From NCBI RefSeq assembly GCF_019457635.1, contig NZ_CP080412.1, forward strand, positions 868,001-932,000: a stretch of DNA of 64,000 nt, in the 5' to 3' direction. A program made the translations under genes and the position numbers. This stretch comes from Shewanella mangrovisoli. GTDB lineage: Bacteria > Pseudomonadota > Gammaproteobacteria > Enterobacterales > Shewanellaceae. Shown here one piece after another: positions 17,409 through 26,448 of the stretch (position 1 is its first letter; every line of letters begins with the position of its first letter). A model generated the notes under the pieces. The model was not told the origin of the DNA and ran no database searches. It worked only from the letters and a program-made list of their open reading frames with translations.

Positions 17409-18479
17409 TTAGAAATCAATACGTAAACCTACAGTAAACACATTGTCATCTAAGTCTTGTTTTGTACCTGCTAGCATAAGGTCGCCGTCGAAGCGAGTGT
17501 AGTGACCATAGACCATAGTCTTAGTACTGAGTCGGTAATCTGCGCCTACACTGAGCTGTTGTAGGTCAACATCGCTGACTTGCTCAAGGTTGCCACTGTC
17601 TTGGCTGCCGACAAAACGGCTGACATATTTACCTAAACCTGAGTCATCTTTGCCGTAAACCAACTTAAATTTCACATCACCCATCAGATAAGCAGCATTG
17701 ACAAAATAGGTCTCACCCGAGAGGTTGGAGAATCTGTCATCAATATGCTCACTGTGCTGATAAATGGCACCAAAGAGGAAATCCCCAAATTTTGCTTGAG
17801 CTACACCACGGTAGGCTTCGATATTTTCGATACCATCGTTATAGGCGGCGGCCACATAGTAATTGTGGGTTTTAAAGGTCTTGTCGCCTAAGGTAGCGCT
17901 TAAGGCATACATTTGATCTTGGCTGTAAACTTCGTTGCCTTGGCTATCGCGTTGATCATAGTTATCACTCATCAAATAAGTAGCGTTGAAGGTGATAAGA
18001 TCGGCGATTTTTGGAGAATAATAAGAAATACCATCGGCGGAGCGCGTTTGGCCCGCCAGTAACAGGTCGATATCGGCGTTGGTATTGCCGAACAAATCAA
18101 AACCGCCTTCAGAGGCTTTAAATACTGTATCGTTACGACCGGCTAACACTGTGCCGGCAACACTTCTCACACCGAGGAAGGTATTACGTGCATTGAAGGT
18201 TTTATTCGAGTTATCAAAGTTTTCTACGCCAAATTCCATTTGATAGATGATATCAAAGTAAGGGCTAACGCTTTCAGAGCCTTTGACACCCACCCATGAA
18301 AAGTTGTTTTCGAGTACTGTGCCATCTTTCTGATTTTGTACAGCATAGCCTTTTTCTGAGTCTGTGATACTCAGGTCGACATGGCCATAAAATTCTGGGC
18401 CATCGGCTAGGGAGTTGAATGAGCAAAATGCGAGACTCGCGGTAATCGCTGTAGTGAGCAGATTCTTTTTCATCTTCAT
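17409..18479 (-). CDS. Gram-negative porin, second of a tandem pair
   Basis: 356 residues (354 if the second Met is used), with a signal peptide ending near NSLA-DGP. It has the same architecture as its neighbour: FYGHVDLSI at the first strand, LFGNTNADIDLLLAGQTRSADG in the loop-3 region and a terminal VGLRIDF. The close resemblance and same strand suggest a tandem duplication, with divergence mostly in surface loops. It has its own terminator and a CRP-like site about 105 bases upstream. Separate expression under carbon or respiratory control is therefore likely. Confidence 0.9.
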   Translation of the reverse strand: MKMKKNLLTTAITASLAFCSFNSLADGPEFYGHVDLSITDSEKGYAVQNQKDGTVLENNFSWVGVKGSESVSPYFDIIYQMEFGVENFDNSNKTFNARNTFLGVRSVAGTVLAGRNDTVFKASEGGFDLFGNTNADIDLLLAGQTRSADGISYYSPKIADLITFNATYLMSDNYDQRDSQGNEVYSQDQMYALSATLGDKTFKTHNYYVAAAYNDGIENIEAYRGVAQAKFGDFLFGAIYQHSEHIDDRFSNLSGETYFVNAAYLMGDVKFKLVYGKDDSGLGKYVSRFVGSQDSGNLEQVSDVDLQQLSVGADYRLSTKTMVYGHYTRFDGDLMLAGTKQDLDDNVFTVGLRIDF

Positions 18480-18581
18480 TTTCCTGTGCTTATATCATTA
18501 TTTTATGCAGCGATAGCAAAGTGTATCCACTGCGGTTGGAGGCGTTTTGATGCAGCGCAGTGTGGCAGGTGAATGAATTTA

Positions 18582-18602
18582 AAATGTGATCAAGATCGCT
18601 TT
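18582..18602 (-). promoter_or_regulatory. CRP-like binding site upstream of second porin
   Basis: TGTGATCAAGATCGC with A/T-rich flanks matches the CRP consensus (TGTGA-N6-TCACA) fully in the left half and in 3 of 5 bases on the right. It lies about 105 bases before the porin start, a usual place for class I or II activation. Omp35-type porins in Shewanella are linked to anaerobic growth, which is CRP controlled. Confidence 0.6.
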
Positions 18603-18699
18603 GTACTGAAAAGGTACTGTTTTCAACATCATGTTTTACAAGGTGAAAACGCATTTTTAATCTGATTTTACCTAATGTATGGATGGGTGATTCAGGAAA

Positions 18700-18713
18700 G
18701 TGTTAATTAACAC
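18700..18713. promoter_or_regulatory. perfect 14-bp palindrome, possible operator
   Basis: GTGTTAATTAACAC is self-complementary, and the flanks extend it imperfectly (AAA / ATT). It resembles a dimeric repressor site but matches no operator I can name. It lies 178 bases before tcdA and 220 before the porin. Confidence 0.4.
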
Positions 18714-18890
18714 ATTTGCGGTACTTTTGTATCTGAGTGCAACTAGGCATGCCTTAGCCGAGATAGATTTCGGTTTTTCGCCCAAATCGTATAAAATCCA
18801 CGGCGCATTTTTATTGCGTTACGCTGCTGTAGATTGTCTTTCACATCCTCTAAGGGCGGCCATTGTTAGTTAGATATAAGGTAAGTATTG

Positions 18891-19724
18891 ATGACTGAAG
18901 CCTATCAGAATCGCTTTGGTGGCATTGGCCGCTTGTACGGGCAAAAGGCGCTGGCTAAATTTGCCGCCTCCCATGTGGTGGTGATTGGCATTGGCGGCGT
19001 TGGCACATGGGCGGCGGAGGCGTTGGCGCGCAGTGGTATTGGTCAAATCACCTTGATTGATTTGGATGATATCTGCGTGACTAATACTAACCGTCAAATT
19101 CATGCACTGACATCGACGATTGGCGAGTCTAAAGTGGCGGTAATGGCGCAGCGGATCCGTGCGATCAATCCTGATTGCCAAGTGAATGAAGTGGAAGACT
19201 TTATTACGGTCGATAACCTCGGAGAGTATTTGCTCGGGGCAAAGGCTGGGGGCAATATTGATTATGTGGTTGATTGTATTGATGCCGTTAAACAAAAGGC
19301 GGCGCTGATTGCTTGGTGTAAACGTCAAAAAATTAAGATAGTGACGGTTGGTGGCGCGGGTGGTCAAACCGATCCTACGCAAATTCAGCTCACCGATCTG
19401 GCTAAGACCTATCAAGATCCTTTACTGGCCAAAGTGCGTAATATTCTGCGCCGTGAATATAACTTCTCTAAGAATGTGCAGCGCCGTTTTGCCGTCGATG
19501 CGGTGTTTTCCAGCGAGCAATTAGTTTATCCCCAGGCCGATGGTTCCGTGTGTAACAGCAAGGCTAGCGCAGATGGCTCGATGCGTATGGATTGTGCCTC
19601 AGGTTTTGGCGCCGTCACTATGGTGACAGGCACCTTTGGCTTTGTAGCGGCTAGCCGGGTACTCGCTAGGCTCGCCCAAATTGCAAATGAATCAGTTGCA
19701 AATGAACCAGCTTCGAGTGAATAA
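18891..19724 (+). CDS. tcdA: tRNA threonylcarbamoyladenosine dehydratase TcdA (CsdL)
   Basis: 277 residues of the E1/ThiF-like superfamily. The nucleotide-binding loop GIGGVGTWAAEAL lies near residue 33, followed by LIDLDDICVTNTNRQ and DYVVDCIDAV. TcdA uses ATP to cyclise t6A37 to ct6A in ANN-decoding tRNAs. ATG 18891 is chosen over the adjacent in-frame TTG at 18888. The sulfur-carrier partner genes csdA/csdE are not beside it. A terminator follows at 19760. Confidence 0.93.
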   Translation: MTEAYQNRFGGIGRLYGQKALAKFAASHVVVIGIGGVGTWAAEALARSGIGQITLIDLDDICVTNTNRQIHALTSTIGESKVAVMAQRIRAINPDCQVNEVEDFITVDNLGEYLLGAKAGGNIDYVVDCIDAVKQKAALIAWCKRQKIKIVTVGGAGGQTDPTQIQLTDLAKTYQDPLLAKVRNILRREYNFSKNVQRRFAVDAVFSSEQLVYPQADGSVCNSKASADGSMRMDCASGFGAVTMVTGTFGFVAASRVLARLAQIANESVANEPASSE

Positions 19725-19759
19725 GCGGTAATCGATAAGAAGTCTCAAGGTTAAAAACT

Positions 19760-19788
19760 AAATCCACAGCCAATGCTGTGGATTTTTG
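19760..19788 (+). terminator. terminator after tcdA
   Basis: Stem AATCCACAGC / GCTGTGGATT with a 4-nt loop, followed by TTTGTTT. Confidence 0.85.
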
Positions 19789-19863
19789 TTTAGTGGCGCC
19801 AGTGTTTGCTTTATTCGCCTTCCACAGGCTCAACTTGCCATCAAACTCGTATCAAACACTCCA

Positions 19864-21495
19864 TCAAATCGTAAAGTCATGGTGTGTGGTGAGTTTGGGC
19901 GAATCGCATTGGGTGAGGGGAATGCGGATATTAAATTGTGCGCCGCCCAGTTGTGAGTCTGCTTGATAGTTCATGGTGCCCTTTAGCAGCGTGGCGGCAT
20001 TGAAGGCGGCGGATAAGCCTAAGCCTGTGCCACCTTTACTCCTGCTGGTGGTAAAGAAGGGCTCAAACATATGCTCTGCCACCTCGGGTGGAATGGAAAT
20101 CCCATTGTTTTCAATGCTGATATTCACATAGTCTTGCTCTAGCTTGGCCGTAATTTGGATCAGATTATCTTCTCTATCCTGAAAGGCATGGGTGAAGGCA
20201 TTAGAGAGAATATTACTGACGATTTGATTGAGTAGGCTGACATTGGTCTGGATGTTGAGCGCAGAATTAACCTGTAGCTGAGTTTGGGCTTTGATCTTGG
20301 GATACATAATTAAGGTCGATTCTAAAATCTCCTTAAGCTGACGTTGCAGATTGATACATTGATGTTCTTCGTGGCTACGGTCGATGGCGATCGTTTTAAA
20401 TTTTTGGATCAGGCTACTGGCCTTACTGATATTACGAACTATCAACTCACAGCTTTCTTGGTACTCATCTAAAATGGCGTTGATTTCATCTAGAGTGGCA
20501 TGCTCGCTATGTATAAGCTCGATAAGCTCTTCGATATGACTCAGTTGGGTACTGGCAGCCGTCAAACAAATGCCGATAGGTGTATTGATCTCATGGGCCA
20601 CTCCCGAGACTAAACCGCCCAATGCCGCCATTTTTTCCTGCTCGACTAACACTTGCTGCGCCCGTTTCAGCGCCGTTAATGATTGCTCTAATTCCTGTGT
20701 TCTTTCTTTGACTTGCCTTGCGAGTTCTTCCTTATAACTGCGTTCGAGCGTCAGTAAGCGTTCTCTATCCTCTAAGGCAGTTTGCAATTCGGTTTTAGAG
20801 CGTTTTAAGGCTGCGAATGAGCCGCGCAGTTGCGACTGCATATTGTTGATGGCATCGGCAACTTGGGTGAATTCATCGACTTTTTGTTTGCGATCGAAGG
20901 CTAATGGCTCGACATCGGTATCGAGATCGATGCGTTTGCAGTAATTACTGAGTTTGTCTAAGTGTTTAGTAATGTTGTACCAGACTAAAAACAGAATAAA
21001 TCCAGCGACTAAGAAGGTTTTTATCGCATTAGAGAGCAAGATCAGAATGGCTTTATCGTAGAGGCGTTGGTAAATGGCATCCATATCCACTTGAACCTCT
21101 AAAGTGCCGACATTAATGCTGTCAGTTGGCGACTTATATACCAGAGGAAATACTTTATTGAGAGTATGGGTTGGCTTCTCATTGCCGGCGTTCCACGATT
21201 GGCCGCTATCATCTTTTATCGAAATATAATTAATATCAGGTAGTTGGATTAAACCATTCAACTGAGTATTAATCAGTCTTTCATCGATAACCCAAATACT
21301 GGCGGCGAGTACATCGAGGTTAGCCTTTTCAATATTGGAGAATACGCGATCAATACGAGTCACATCGCCGCGATAGTCGTTAATCAGCTGATAGGCCGTT
21401 GTCACTAAGGTGATGAGGGAGCTAAAGAGGATAATAGACAAGGTGAGATGCCTGCCTATCGGGCTTTTAATAAATTGGCTAAAGAAAGTCGGCAT
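19864..21495 (-). CDS. membrane sensor histidine kinase (orphan)
   Basis: 543 residues. TM1 spans about residues 17-37, with a periplasmic sensor at 38-148 and TM2 at about 150-172. A HAMP-like and coiled-coil segment at 175-290 is followed by a dimerisation box with phospho-acceptor His301 (SGVAHEINTPIG). The ATPase domain has Asn432 in the N-box (ILSNAFTHAF) and the G2-type loop GGTGLGLS at 488-495. The usual G1 Asp (D-x-G) is replaced: the sequence is ENNG at 462-465. No response regulator gene is adjacent, so its partner is elsewhere. Its signal is unknown. Confidence 0.88.
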   Translation of the reverse strand: MPTFFSQFIKSPIGRHLTLSIILFSSLITLVTTAYQLINDYRGDVTRIDRVFSNIEKANLDVLAASIWVIDERLINTQLNGLIQLPDINYISIKDDSGQSWNAGNEKPTHTLNKVFPLVYKSPTDSINVGTLEVQVDMDAIYQRLYDKAILILLSNAIKTFLVAGFILFLVWYNITKHLDKLSNYCKRIDLDTDVEPLAFDRKQKVDEFTQVADAINNMQSQLRGSFAALKRSKTELQTALEDRERLLTLERSYKEELARQVKERTQELEQSLTALKRAQQVLVEQEKMAALGGLVSGVAHEINTPIGICLTAASTQLSHIEELIELIHSEHATLDEINAILDEYQESCELIVRNISKASSLIQKFKTIAIDRSHEEHQCINLQRQLKEILESTLIMYPKIKAQTQLQVNSALNIQTNVSLLNQIVSNILSNAFTHAFQDREDNLIQITAKLEQDYVNISIENNGISIPPEVAEHMFEPFFTTSRSKGGTGLGLSAAFNAATLLKGTMNYQADSQLGGAQFNIRIPLTQCDSPKLTTHHDFTI

Positions 21496-21663
21496 CTTAA
21501 ATTATCTATAGCTAATAGCGAGTTGGATGCTTATAAGCATAGACTCAAGCATCCAGATTGTGCATTTTATCCCCATGAAATATCCCGCAATTTTGACAGA
21601 TACACTGGCATCAAACTTGCTTGATGCCGTCTAAGTTCAATTTTTTGTCGCTGGGATAAGACT

Positions 21664-22275
21664 ATGATTAAATTCAAACTGGATTCAGTGAAATTGTTTA
21701 GCCCTAAAAAGATGATGTTTCGAGTCATGCTGTGGCTAATGGTAAGCTGCGCTGTGTTATTGGCGATCCCATCCAATGTGCTTGCCATGCTGGCGTTGGA
21801 TAAGTTTGTCCCCGAGCATGCTCATTTTGTTGGCCTAGGGCTGATTATCTCCATTGCTTATTTTTTAACGCAGCTATTGAACCTTGGCTTAGATGAGTCG
21901 ATTCGTCACTTGAGTGATAAACGAATGATCGAAACGATTGAGGCTAAGGTCAATCTGATGGATCGTGCCGAGCGCGCTTTATTACGGGAGTTCTTTTTAC
22001 AGGGCGCCACCATTTTGACATTGCCGCAAAATGAACCCGCAGTAAAAAGTTTACTCAATGCCTGTATCCTCGAATGTTTAGGCAATGAGCGCCATTATGC
22101 AATCCAAGGTCCTACGGCGGATTATAAAATTTCGATGAAGGCACGCATGTATCTGAATCGTGGCGTGCTGCGTTTACCCGCAGGAGAGCCGAGCCAGGAA
22201 GAAATGCAGCATTTGATTAAAGCGCGCCCGCAGTTTTTAAATGGGGTAGTGCAAAGCCGTAAACACGCCGCTTAA
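21664..22275 (+). CDS. superinfection exclusion protein B (SieB)-like membrane protein
   Basis: 203 residues. Two transmembrane helices (about 20-45 and 57-80) are followed by a cytoplasmic domain of about 110 residues with the SieB-family features NLGLDESIRHL, RAERALLREFFLQG and, later, MYLNRGVLRLP. SieB proteins of lambda and P22 block growth of superinfecting phage; chromosomal relatives are widespread and their roles are mostly untested. No prophage genes surround it. The ATG at 21664 has GGGATAAG upstream. The assignment rests on remembered family pattern and is moderate. Confidence 0.65.
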   Translation: MIKFKLDSVKLFSPKKMMFRVMLWLMVSCAVLLAIPSNVLAMLALDKFVPEHAHFVGLGLIISIAYFLTQLLNLGLDESIRHLSDKRMIETIEAKVNLMDRAERALLREFFLQGATILTLPQNEPAVKSLLNACILECLGNERHYAIQGPTADYKISMKARMYLNRGVLRLPAGEPSQEEMQHLIKARPQFLNGVVQSRKHAA

Positions 22276-22388
22276 TGCAGGTTGTGTACTAAAGCAGAAA
22301 TCACAGGCACAAAAAATGGGGGTTAGATTAACCCCCATAACAACGTGCAATTTTTACAATGAACAGAATAACAATTTGGAAGCAAAAA

Positions 22389-22520
22389 CTACGATTGTTG
22401 CGCGGACTTCACAATGAACATCCAAGTGATATAAGAAATTATCCCTATAGTGCTAAAGATAACGATCATTGAGAGTAAACCAATTGGGTTACCGAACATT
22501 AAATCTAACCAAAATGCCAT
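22389..22520 (-). CDS. DUF3149 small membrane protein (43 aa)
   Basis: 43 residues read on the minus strand from ATG 22520 with AGAGGAT nearby. It begins MAFWLDLMFGNPIGLLSM, the hallmark of DUF3149 proteins, which are single-pass inner-membrane peptides. One helix covers residues 14-37. Function is unknown. It is convergent with the SieB-like gene (113 bases between stops) and divergent from the chemoreceptor. Confidence 0.8.
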   Translation of the reverse strand: MAFWLDLMFGNPIGLLSMIVIFSTIGIISYITWMFIVKSAQQS

Positions 22521-22819
22521 GATTGAAATCCTCTTTCCTGTGAAGTCCCCTCTACACTAGCGTCCTTAATGTTTCTAAATACTGATCCTGATCAATAAAA
22601 ATCCGACATCTTAAAACAAAGTTGTAACTACAAGTTAACTATGTGATGTGGTTCAAATTTAGGCTTGAATGAAATAGTACTTATCTCTATTGTCTTGGCT
22701 TTGTTTCTTGTCTCGTTAAGAACTAGTCTTAAGAGTATCAGTCACGAAATGATATTGAGATCTGAACTTTACCTTACGAGTTGTTGATTGAGTCGACTGC
22801 ATTTTGGAAGGAGCCAAAA

Positions 22820-24409
22820 ATGGCCAATGTTACAGCTAAGAATGGCACCATGGGCTACGGTATTATCTTTGCGCCTATGGTCTTACTCTTATATCCCCTC
22901 TATTGTTTAGTCACTAGTGCGCATTGGGTGGCGACGCTCTGTTTAATTGCTCTTGCCGTGATTCTTTTTTTAAACATTAACAAATTGATCCGTAACTTAA
23001 GGCACTTAGAACGCGCAGCTCATCACTTAGGCGATGGGGATTTAAGTTATCAGCTCGATGAGAAAGATGCGGGTGTGTTTATCACGGTCGTCCACAGTAT
23101 CAACCGCATGGGCGAGGATGTTAGTCGCACGATTCTCTCCCTCGTCGATACCAGCGAGTGGATGAAGAAAGTCGCGACCGATATCAAAGCGATCAGCGAG
23201 CAGGCAAAACAGGGCGTACTCGAGCAGGAACGTCAAACCGAACTGGCTGCAACGGCCATGACACAGATGGTCTCCACCGTACAAGAAGTGTCACAAAATG
23301 CCGCCAGTACGGCGCGAGCGGCCGATATTGCCCAAGGTTCGGCGAAACATGGTGATGAGCTAATTGGCACTATCGTAAATAAAATCAACGATATGAAATC
23401 GCAAATTCACCAAACTAAAGGTGTTATTGAGCACCTTGCCGACGATACCAATAGCATCAGCAGTATTATTGAAACCATCTCCCAAGTGGCGGAGCAAACA
23501 AATCTATTGGCGCTCAATGCGGCGATTGAGAGTGCGCGTGCCGGTGAACATGGTCGTGGCTTTGCGGTGGTTGCCGATGAAGTGCGTAACTTAGCTAAAC
23601 GCACCTCAGAGGCTACCGCCGAAATTCAACAGCAGATCACAACCTTGCAAAAGGGCGCGCAGCAGAGCGTAGAAGTGATGCTTAAGAATGTCACTATTGC
23701 CGACGAAACCGCGCTGATGGTGGAACAAGCTCATCAAGCCCTCGGGGATATAGTGACTCAGGTTGAAAGTATTACCGATATGTCCCACCAAATCGCTACG
23801 GCATCCGAAGAGCAACATGCGGTTGCCGAGGAAATTAACAAAAATATCAGTGTGATGGCCGATTTAGCCCTAAAAAATGCGCGCCATACCAACCACACCA
23901 ACTTATCCAGCCTTAAGGTGTATAACATGTCGCAGGAAATTGGCTCCCTGCTGCATCGATTCCATGTGGATGCTAAGTTGTTTAATTCCAGCCAAGCTCA
24001 AAGTAAGTTATTTGTGAAATGGGGGCCCGAACTTGATATCGGCATGCCAGAGATTAACCGTCAGCACCAACGCTTAGTATCATTAATCAATGAATTACAC
24101 CGGACGTTAAGTGAGGCATACGGGCTCGAGGCGATTAAGCGCATCGTCCAAGGGCTGGTGGATTACACTGCGAACCATTTCTCCTATGAAGAAGAATTGT
24201 TTGCCCGTTTTGGCTATCCCCAAACCGTGGCCCATAAGGAAAAGCATGCCCAGTTGGTTGGTCAAGTGCTTGATTTTCAAAAGCGGGTAGCGAGAGGTGA
24301 AGATGTGGCCGATGAACTTATGGCATTTTTAAAAGCCTGGCTCGTCAATCATATTCAAAAGAGTGATAAGGAATATACCCAATTTTTACTCGCCCATGGG
24401 GCCGAATAA
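22820..24409 (+). CDS. methyl-accepting chemotaxis protein with C-terminal hemerythrin domain
   Basis: 529 residues. Two closely spaced N-terminal membrane helices (about 12-53) leave almost no periplasmic sensor. They are followed by a HAMP-like region and a cytoplasmic signalling hairpin with the highly conserved tip ([19 protein letters not shown]). After about residue 395 comes a bacteriohemerythrin domain with all diiron ligands: His in NRQHQRL, H-x3-E in HFSYEEE, H-x3-H in HKEKH and H-x4-D in HIQKSD. Hemerythrin binds O2, so the receptor probably senses oxygen from inside the cell (aerotaxis), as proposed for DcrH. ATG 22820 has GGAAGGAG upstream and is preferred to TTG 22781. Confidence 0.92.
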   Translation: MANVTAKNGTMGYGIIFAPMVLLLYPLYCLVTSAHWVATLCLIALAVILFLNINKLIRNLRHLERAAHHLGDGDLSYQLDEKDAGVFITVVHSINRMGEDVSRTILSLVDTSEWMKKVATDIKAISEQAKQGVLEQERQTELAATAMTQMVSTVQEVSQNAASTARAADIAQGSAKHGDELIGTIVNKINDMKSQIHQTKGVIEHLADDTNSISSIIETISQVAEQTNLLALNAAIESARAGEHGRGFAVVADEVRNLAKRTSEATAEIQQQITTLQKGAQQSVEVMLKNVTIADETALMVEQAHQALGDIVTQVESITDMSHQIATASEEQHAVAEEINKNISVMADLALKNARHTNHTNLSSLKVYNMSQEIGSLLHRFHVDAKLFNSSQAQSKLFVKWGPELDIGMPEINRQHQRLVSLINELHRTLSEAYGLEAIKRIVQGLVDYTANHFSYEEELFARFGYPQTVAHKEKHAQLVGQVLDFQKRVARGEDVADELMAFLKAWLVNHIQKSDKEYTQFLLAHGAE

Positions 24410-24561
24410 CCGTCCTTGGTTTATCAGAGTTGGATTTTTGAGCGGTTAAAACTAATTTGCCACCCAGCCTTTGAAAAGGGCTTGCCATTGTCAAAGGCAA
24501 AGGTATAATTCCCAGCACTTAGAGCCAGCTAGTTGTTTTTGTTAGCTCTAATTTTGATAAT

Positions 24562-24648
24562 GCCAGAGTGGTGAAATCGGTAGACACAGCGGATTCAAAA
24601 TCCGCCGCCCTTAAAAGCGTGACGGTTCGAGTCCGTCCTCTGGTACCA
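24562..24648 (+). tRNA. tRNA-Leu (anticodon CAA)
   Basis: An 87-base cloverleaf with acceptor GCCAGAG / CTCTGGT (G1-U72 wobble, as in some E. coli leucine tRNAs), discriminator A and encoded CCA. The anticodon stem GCGGA / TCCGC encloses loop TTCAAAA, giving anticodon CAA for UUG. There is a long class II variable arm and the T-arm GACGG TTCGAGT CCGTC. It is a single tRNA with its own terminator 20 bases later. Confidence 0.97.
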
Positions 24649-24667
24649 TCCCTTCCAAAGGGACTAA

Positions 24668-24690
24668 ACCGACCTAGAGTCGGTTTTTTT
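24668..24690 (+). terminator. terminator after tRNA-Leu
   Basis: Stem ACCGAC / GTCGGT with a 6-nt loop, then TTTTTT. Confidence 0.85.
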
Positions 24691-24788
24691 GCATCTAAAA
24701 TCCAGTATTTTAGATACTTACCGCTTTAAATCCCGCTTTTTGTAGGTTCGTTTATTTCCCTAAATATCACCACTCTGCACATACCGAT

Positions 24789-25121
24789 CTAGGTTAGATC
24801 TTTAATCGTCGTGGTTTTCCCATTCTCCATCACCGACTTGATCCCGTTATCCCTTGCTGCGGTACTCGAATACATTTGGCTGGTGCCAATGATTTGATGG
24901 TTCGCGGCTTTTAGGTTGAAGTACGGCTTATCGTTTTTCGCCACTTCTTTGGCATATCGGGCTTCGATAGGAGAGTTGGTTTGAACGGATTCGATACCAT
25001 TCATGGCACCACTCTTAGCCGTGTAGAGTTCGCTGGTGAGGATGACTTCTCCGTTACCAGCCTTAAGAACAAACTTAAATTGATCGTTACTGCTTTTGCT
25101 TAATTCATACCATCCTGACAT
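24789..25121 (-). CDS. yegP: YegP family protein (two DUF1508 repeats)
   Basis: 110 residues made of two similar DUF1508 units of about 50 residues: the first contains FKFVLKAGNGEVILTSELY, the second YFNLKAANHQIIGTSQMY. The fold is a small beta-beta-alpha dimer module. E. coli YegP and its many relatives are stable cytoplasmic proteins of unknown function. The ATG has AAGGAGCAATTCC just upstream. It is a single gene convergent with tRNA-Leu. Confidence 0.9.
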   Translation of the reverse strand: MSGWYELSKSSNDQFKFVLKAGNGEVILTSELYTAKSGAMNGIESVQTNSPIEARYAKEVAKNDKPYFNLKAANHQIIGTSQMYSSTAARDNGIKSVMENGKTTTIKDLT

Positions 25122-25362
25122 GGAATTGCTCCTTCTTCTTTAAGGCATTGCATAGCGCAAGCGAGGAAACCATTTCCTGCTCGAGCCCCAGTTTAGTCGA
25201 TATTCACAGATTTGATATGACAGCTTTCATACTTTAAATGCATGGAAAATGCTCATTTATTTAAGCTGGTATATGAAGATTTACCTTATCTCTCTGTTTT
25301 TCAAATAGAGTGGTTTGTTCATTGACCGATATTCAACAAGCCTATAGTTTTGATTGTTTGCG

Positions 25363-26448
25363 TCAGTGGGATTCGGCAATATCCATTTGCGTCATAGTTA
25401 CGCCTTTGATTTGGGCATAAATATTTTTGCCGGGTGTCAGTTGTAACTCGTCACAAGCCCATGGGGTGATGTTGGCCCACAGTTCGTCTTTACCTAGGGC
25501 AATTTTAAGCTGAATTTGCTGGCCATTATCGCTGGGGTAGAGCTCTTTTATTTTTCCTTTGAGTAAGTTACGAATACTCGAGCCTTTAGGTTCCTCTGTG
25601 CAAACCGAAACATGGTTCGCTTGAATGCGTACCTTTAACTGTTTATGGGTGGGCGGCAGTTGGCCGCTGACCCAGAGCTGATTGCCATCATCCATCAACA
25701 GTCTAGTCATTGGATAATCTGGATGCCTGTCGGCGATTCTGGCGCTCAGCAGTGAACTTAATTCCTGCAATGGCACCCAGGGGCGCATTTGTTCGCTATT
25801 CCATACCTGTGTTAGCGGTCCTTGGGCGATCATTTTTCCTTGATGCAACACCAGCATATGGTCGGCGAGTTGCAGGATTTCGTCCAAGCTGTGGCTGACA
25901 TAGACGATCGGTAGCTTCAATTCCTGCGCTAGGGTTTGTAGATAAGGCAGTAATTCGCGTTTTCGAGGTAAATCGAGGGAGGCTAATGGCTCATCCATTA
26001 ACAACATTTGCGGCGAGGTGAGCAGGGCGCGGCCAATAGCGACCCGTTGTTTTTCACCGCCAGAGAGTGTGCTGGGATAGCGGCTTAAGAGTTTTTCTAT
26101 GCCCAGTAGTGAGACCACTTTGTCGAACAATTCAGGTGCTTTATGGCGCATTCCATAGGTGAGATTCCCCTTCACACTGTAGTGGGGAAATAACCTCGCT
26201 TCTTGAAAGACATAGCCAATCTGGCGTTTTTCAGGGGGTAGATTAACGGTTTTATGTTTAAACAACAGCGTATCGCCAAGGCTAATTTCGCCGTTATCCG
26301 GCGTGGTTAATCCGCCGAGTAAATTCACTAAAGAGGTTTTGCCCGCTCCCGAGCGGCCAAAGACGGCGGTGACGCCCTGTAACGGTAACTGGGTGTTCAC
26401 CTTGAGTTTCAGTTGGCCGAGCTGTTTTTCAATATTGATGTTTAACAT
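25363..26448 (-). CDS. modC: molybdate ABC transporter ATP-binding protein ModC
   Basis: 361 residues. The ATPase domain has Walker A GRSGAGKT near residue 34, a Q-loop (GYVFQEARLFPHY), signature LSGGEKQRVAIGRAL and Walker B LLMDEPLASLD. A C-terminal Mop/TOBE domain, used for regulatory molybdate binding, starts near residue 290. The start ATG 26448 overlaps the modB stop, so the two are translationally coupled; a longer upstream frame lies inside modB. It powers molybdate import for the molybdenum cofactor. Confidence 0.95.
   Translation of the reverse strand: MLNINIEKQLGQLKLKVNTQLPLQGVTAVFGRSGAGKTSLVNLLGGLTTPDNGEISLGDTLLFKHKTVNLPPEKRQIGYVFQEARLFPHYSVKGNLTYGMRHKAPELFDKVVSLLGIEKLLSRYPSTLSGGEKQRVAIGRALLTSPQMLLMDEPLASLDLPRKRELLPYLQTLAQELKLPIVYVSHSLDEILQLADHMLVLHQGKMIAQGPLTQVWNSEQMRPWVPLQELSSLLSARIADRHPDYPMTRLLMDDGNQLWVSGQLPPTHKQLKVRIQANHVSVCTEEPKGSSIRNLLKGKIKELYPSDNGQQIQLKIALGKDELWANITPWACDELQLTPGKNIYAQIKGVTMTQMDIAESH

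Larger units (their letters stand above)
18480..18890. other. 411-base divergent regulatory region (porin / tcdA)
   Basis: No coding sequence seen. It holds the upstream region of the second porin, including a CRP-like site at 18582-18602 and a 14-bp palindrome at 18700-18713, and the upstream region of tcdA. Confidence 0.6.

Noticed and set aside
21664..22275. Prophage remnant around the SieB-like gene
   Set aside because: Neighbours are chromosomal sensory genes; no phage structural, integrase or lysis genes are present.
24562..25121. Integration site for a mobile element at tRNA-Leu
   Set aside because: No integrase, no repeated 3' end of the tRNA and no shift in gene character nearby; yegP is an ordinary gene.
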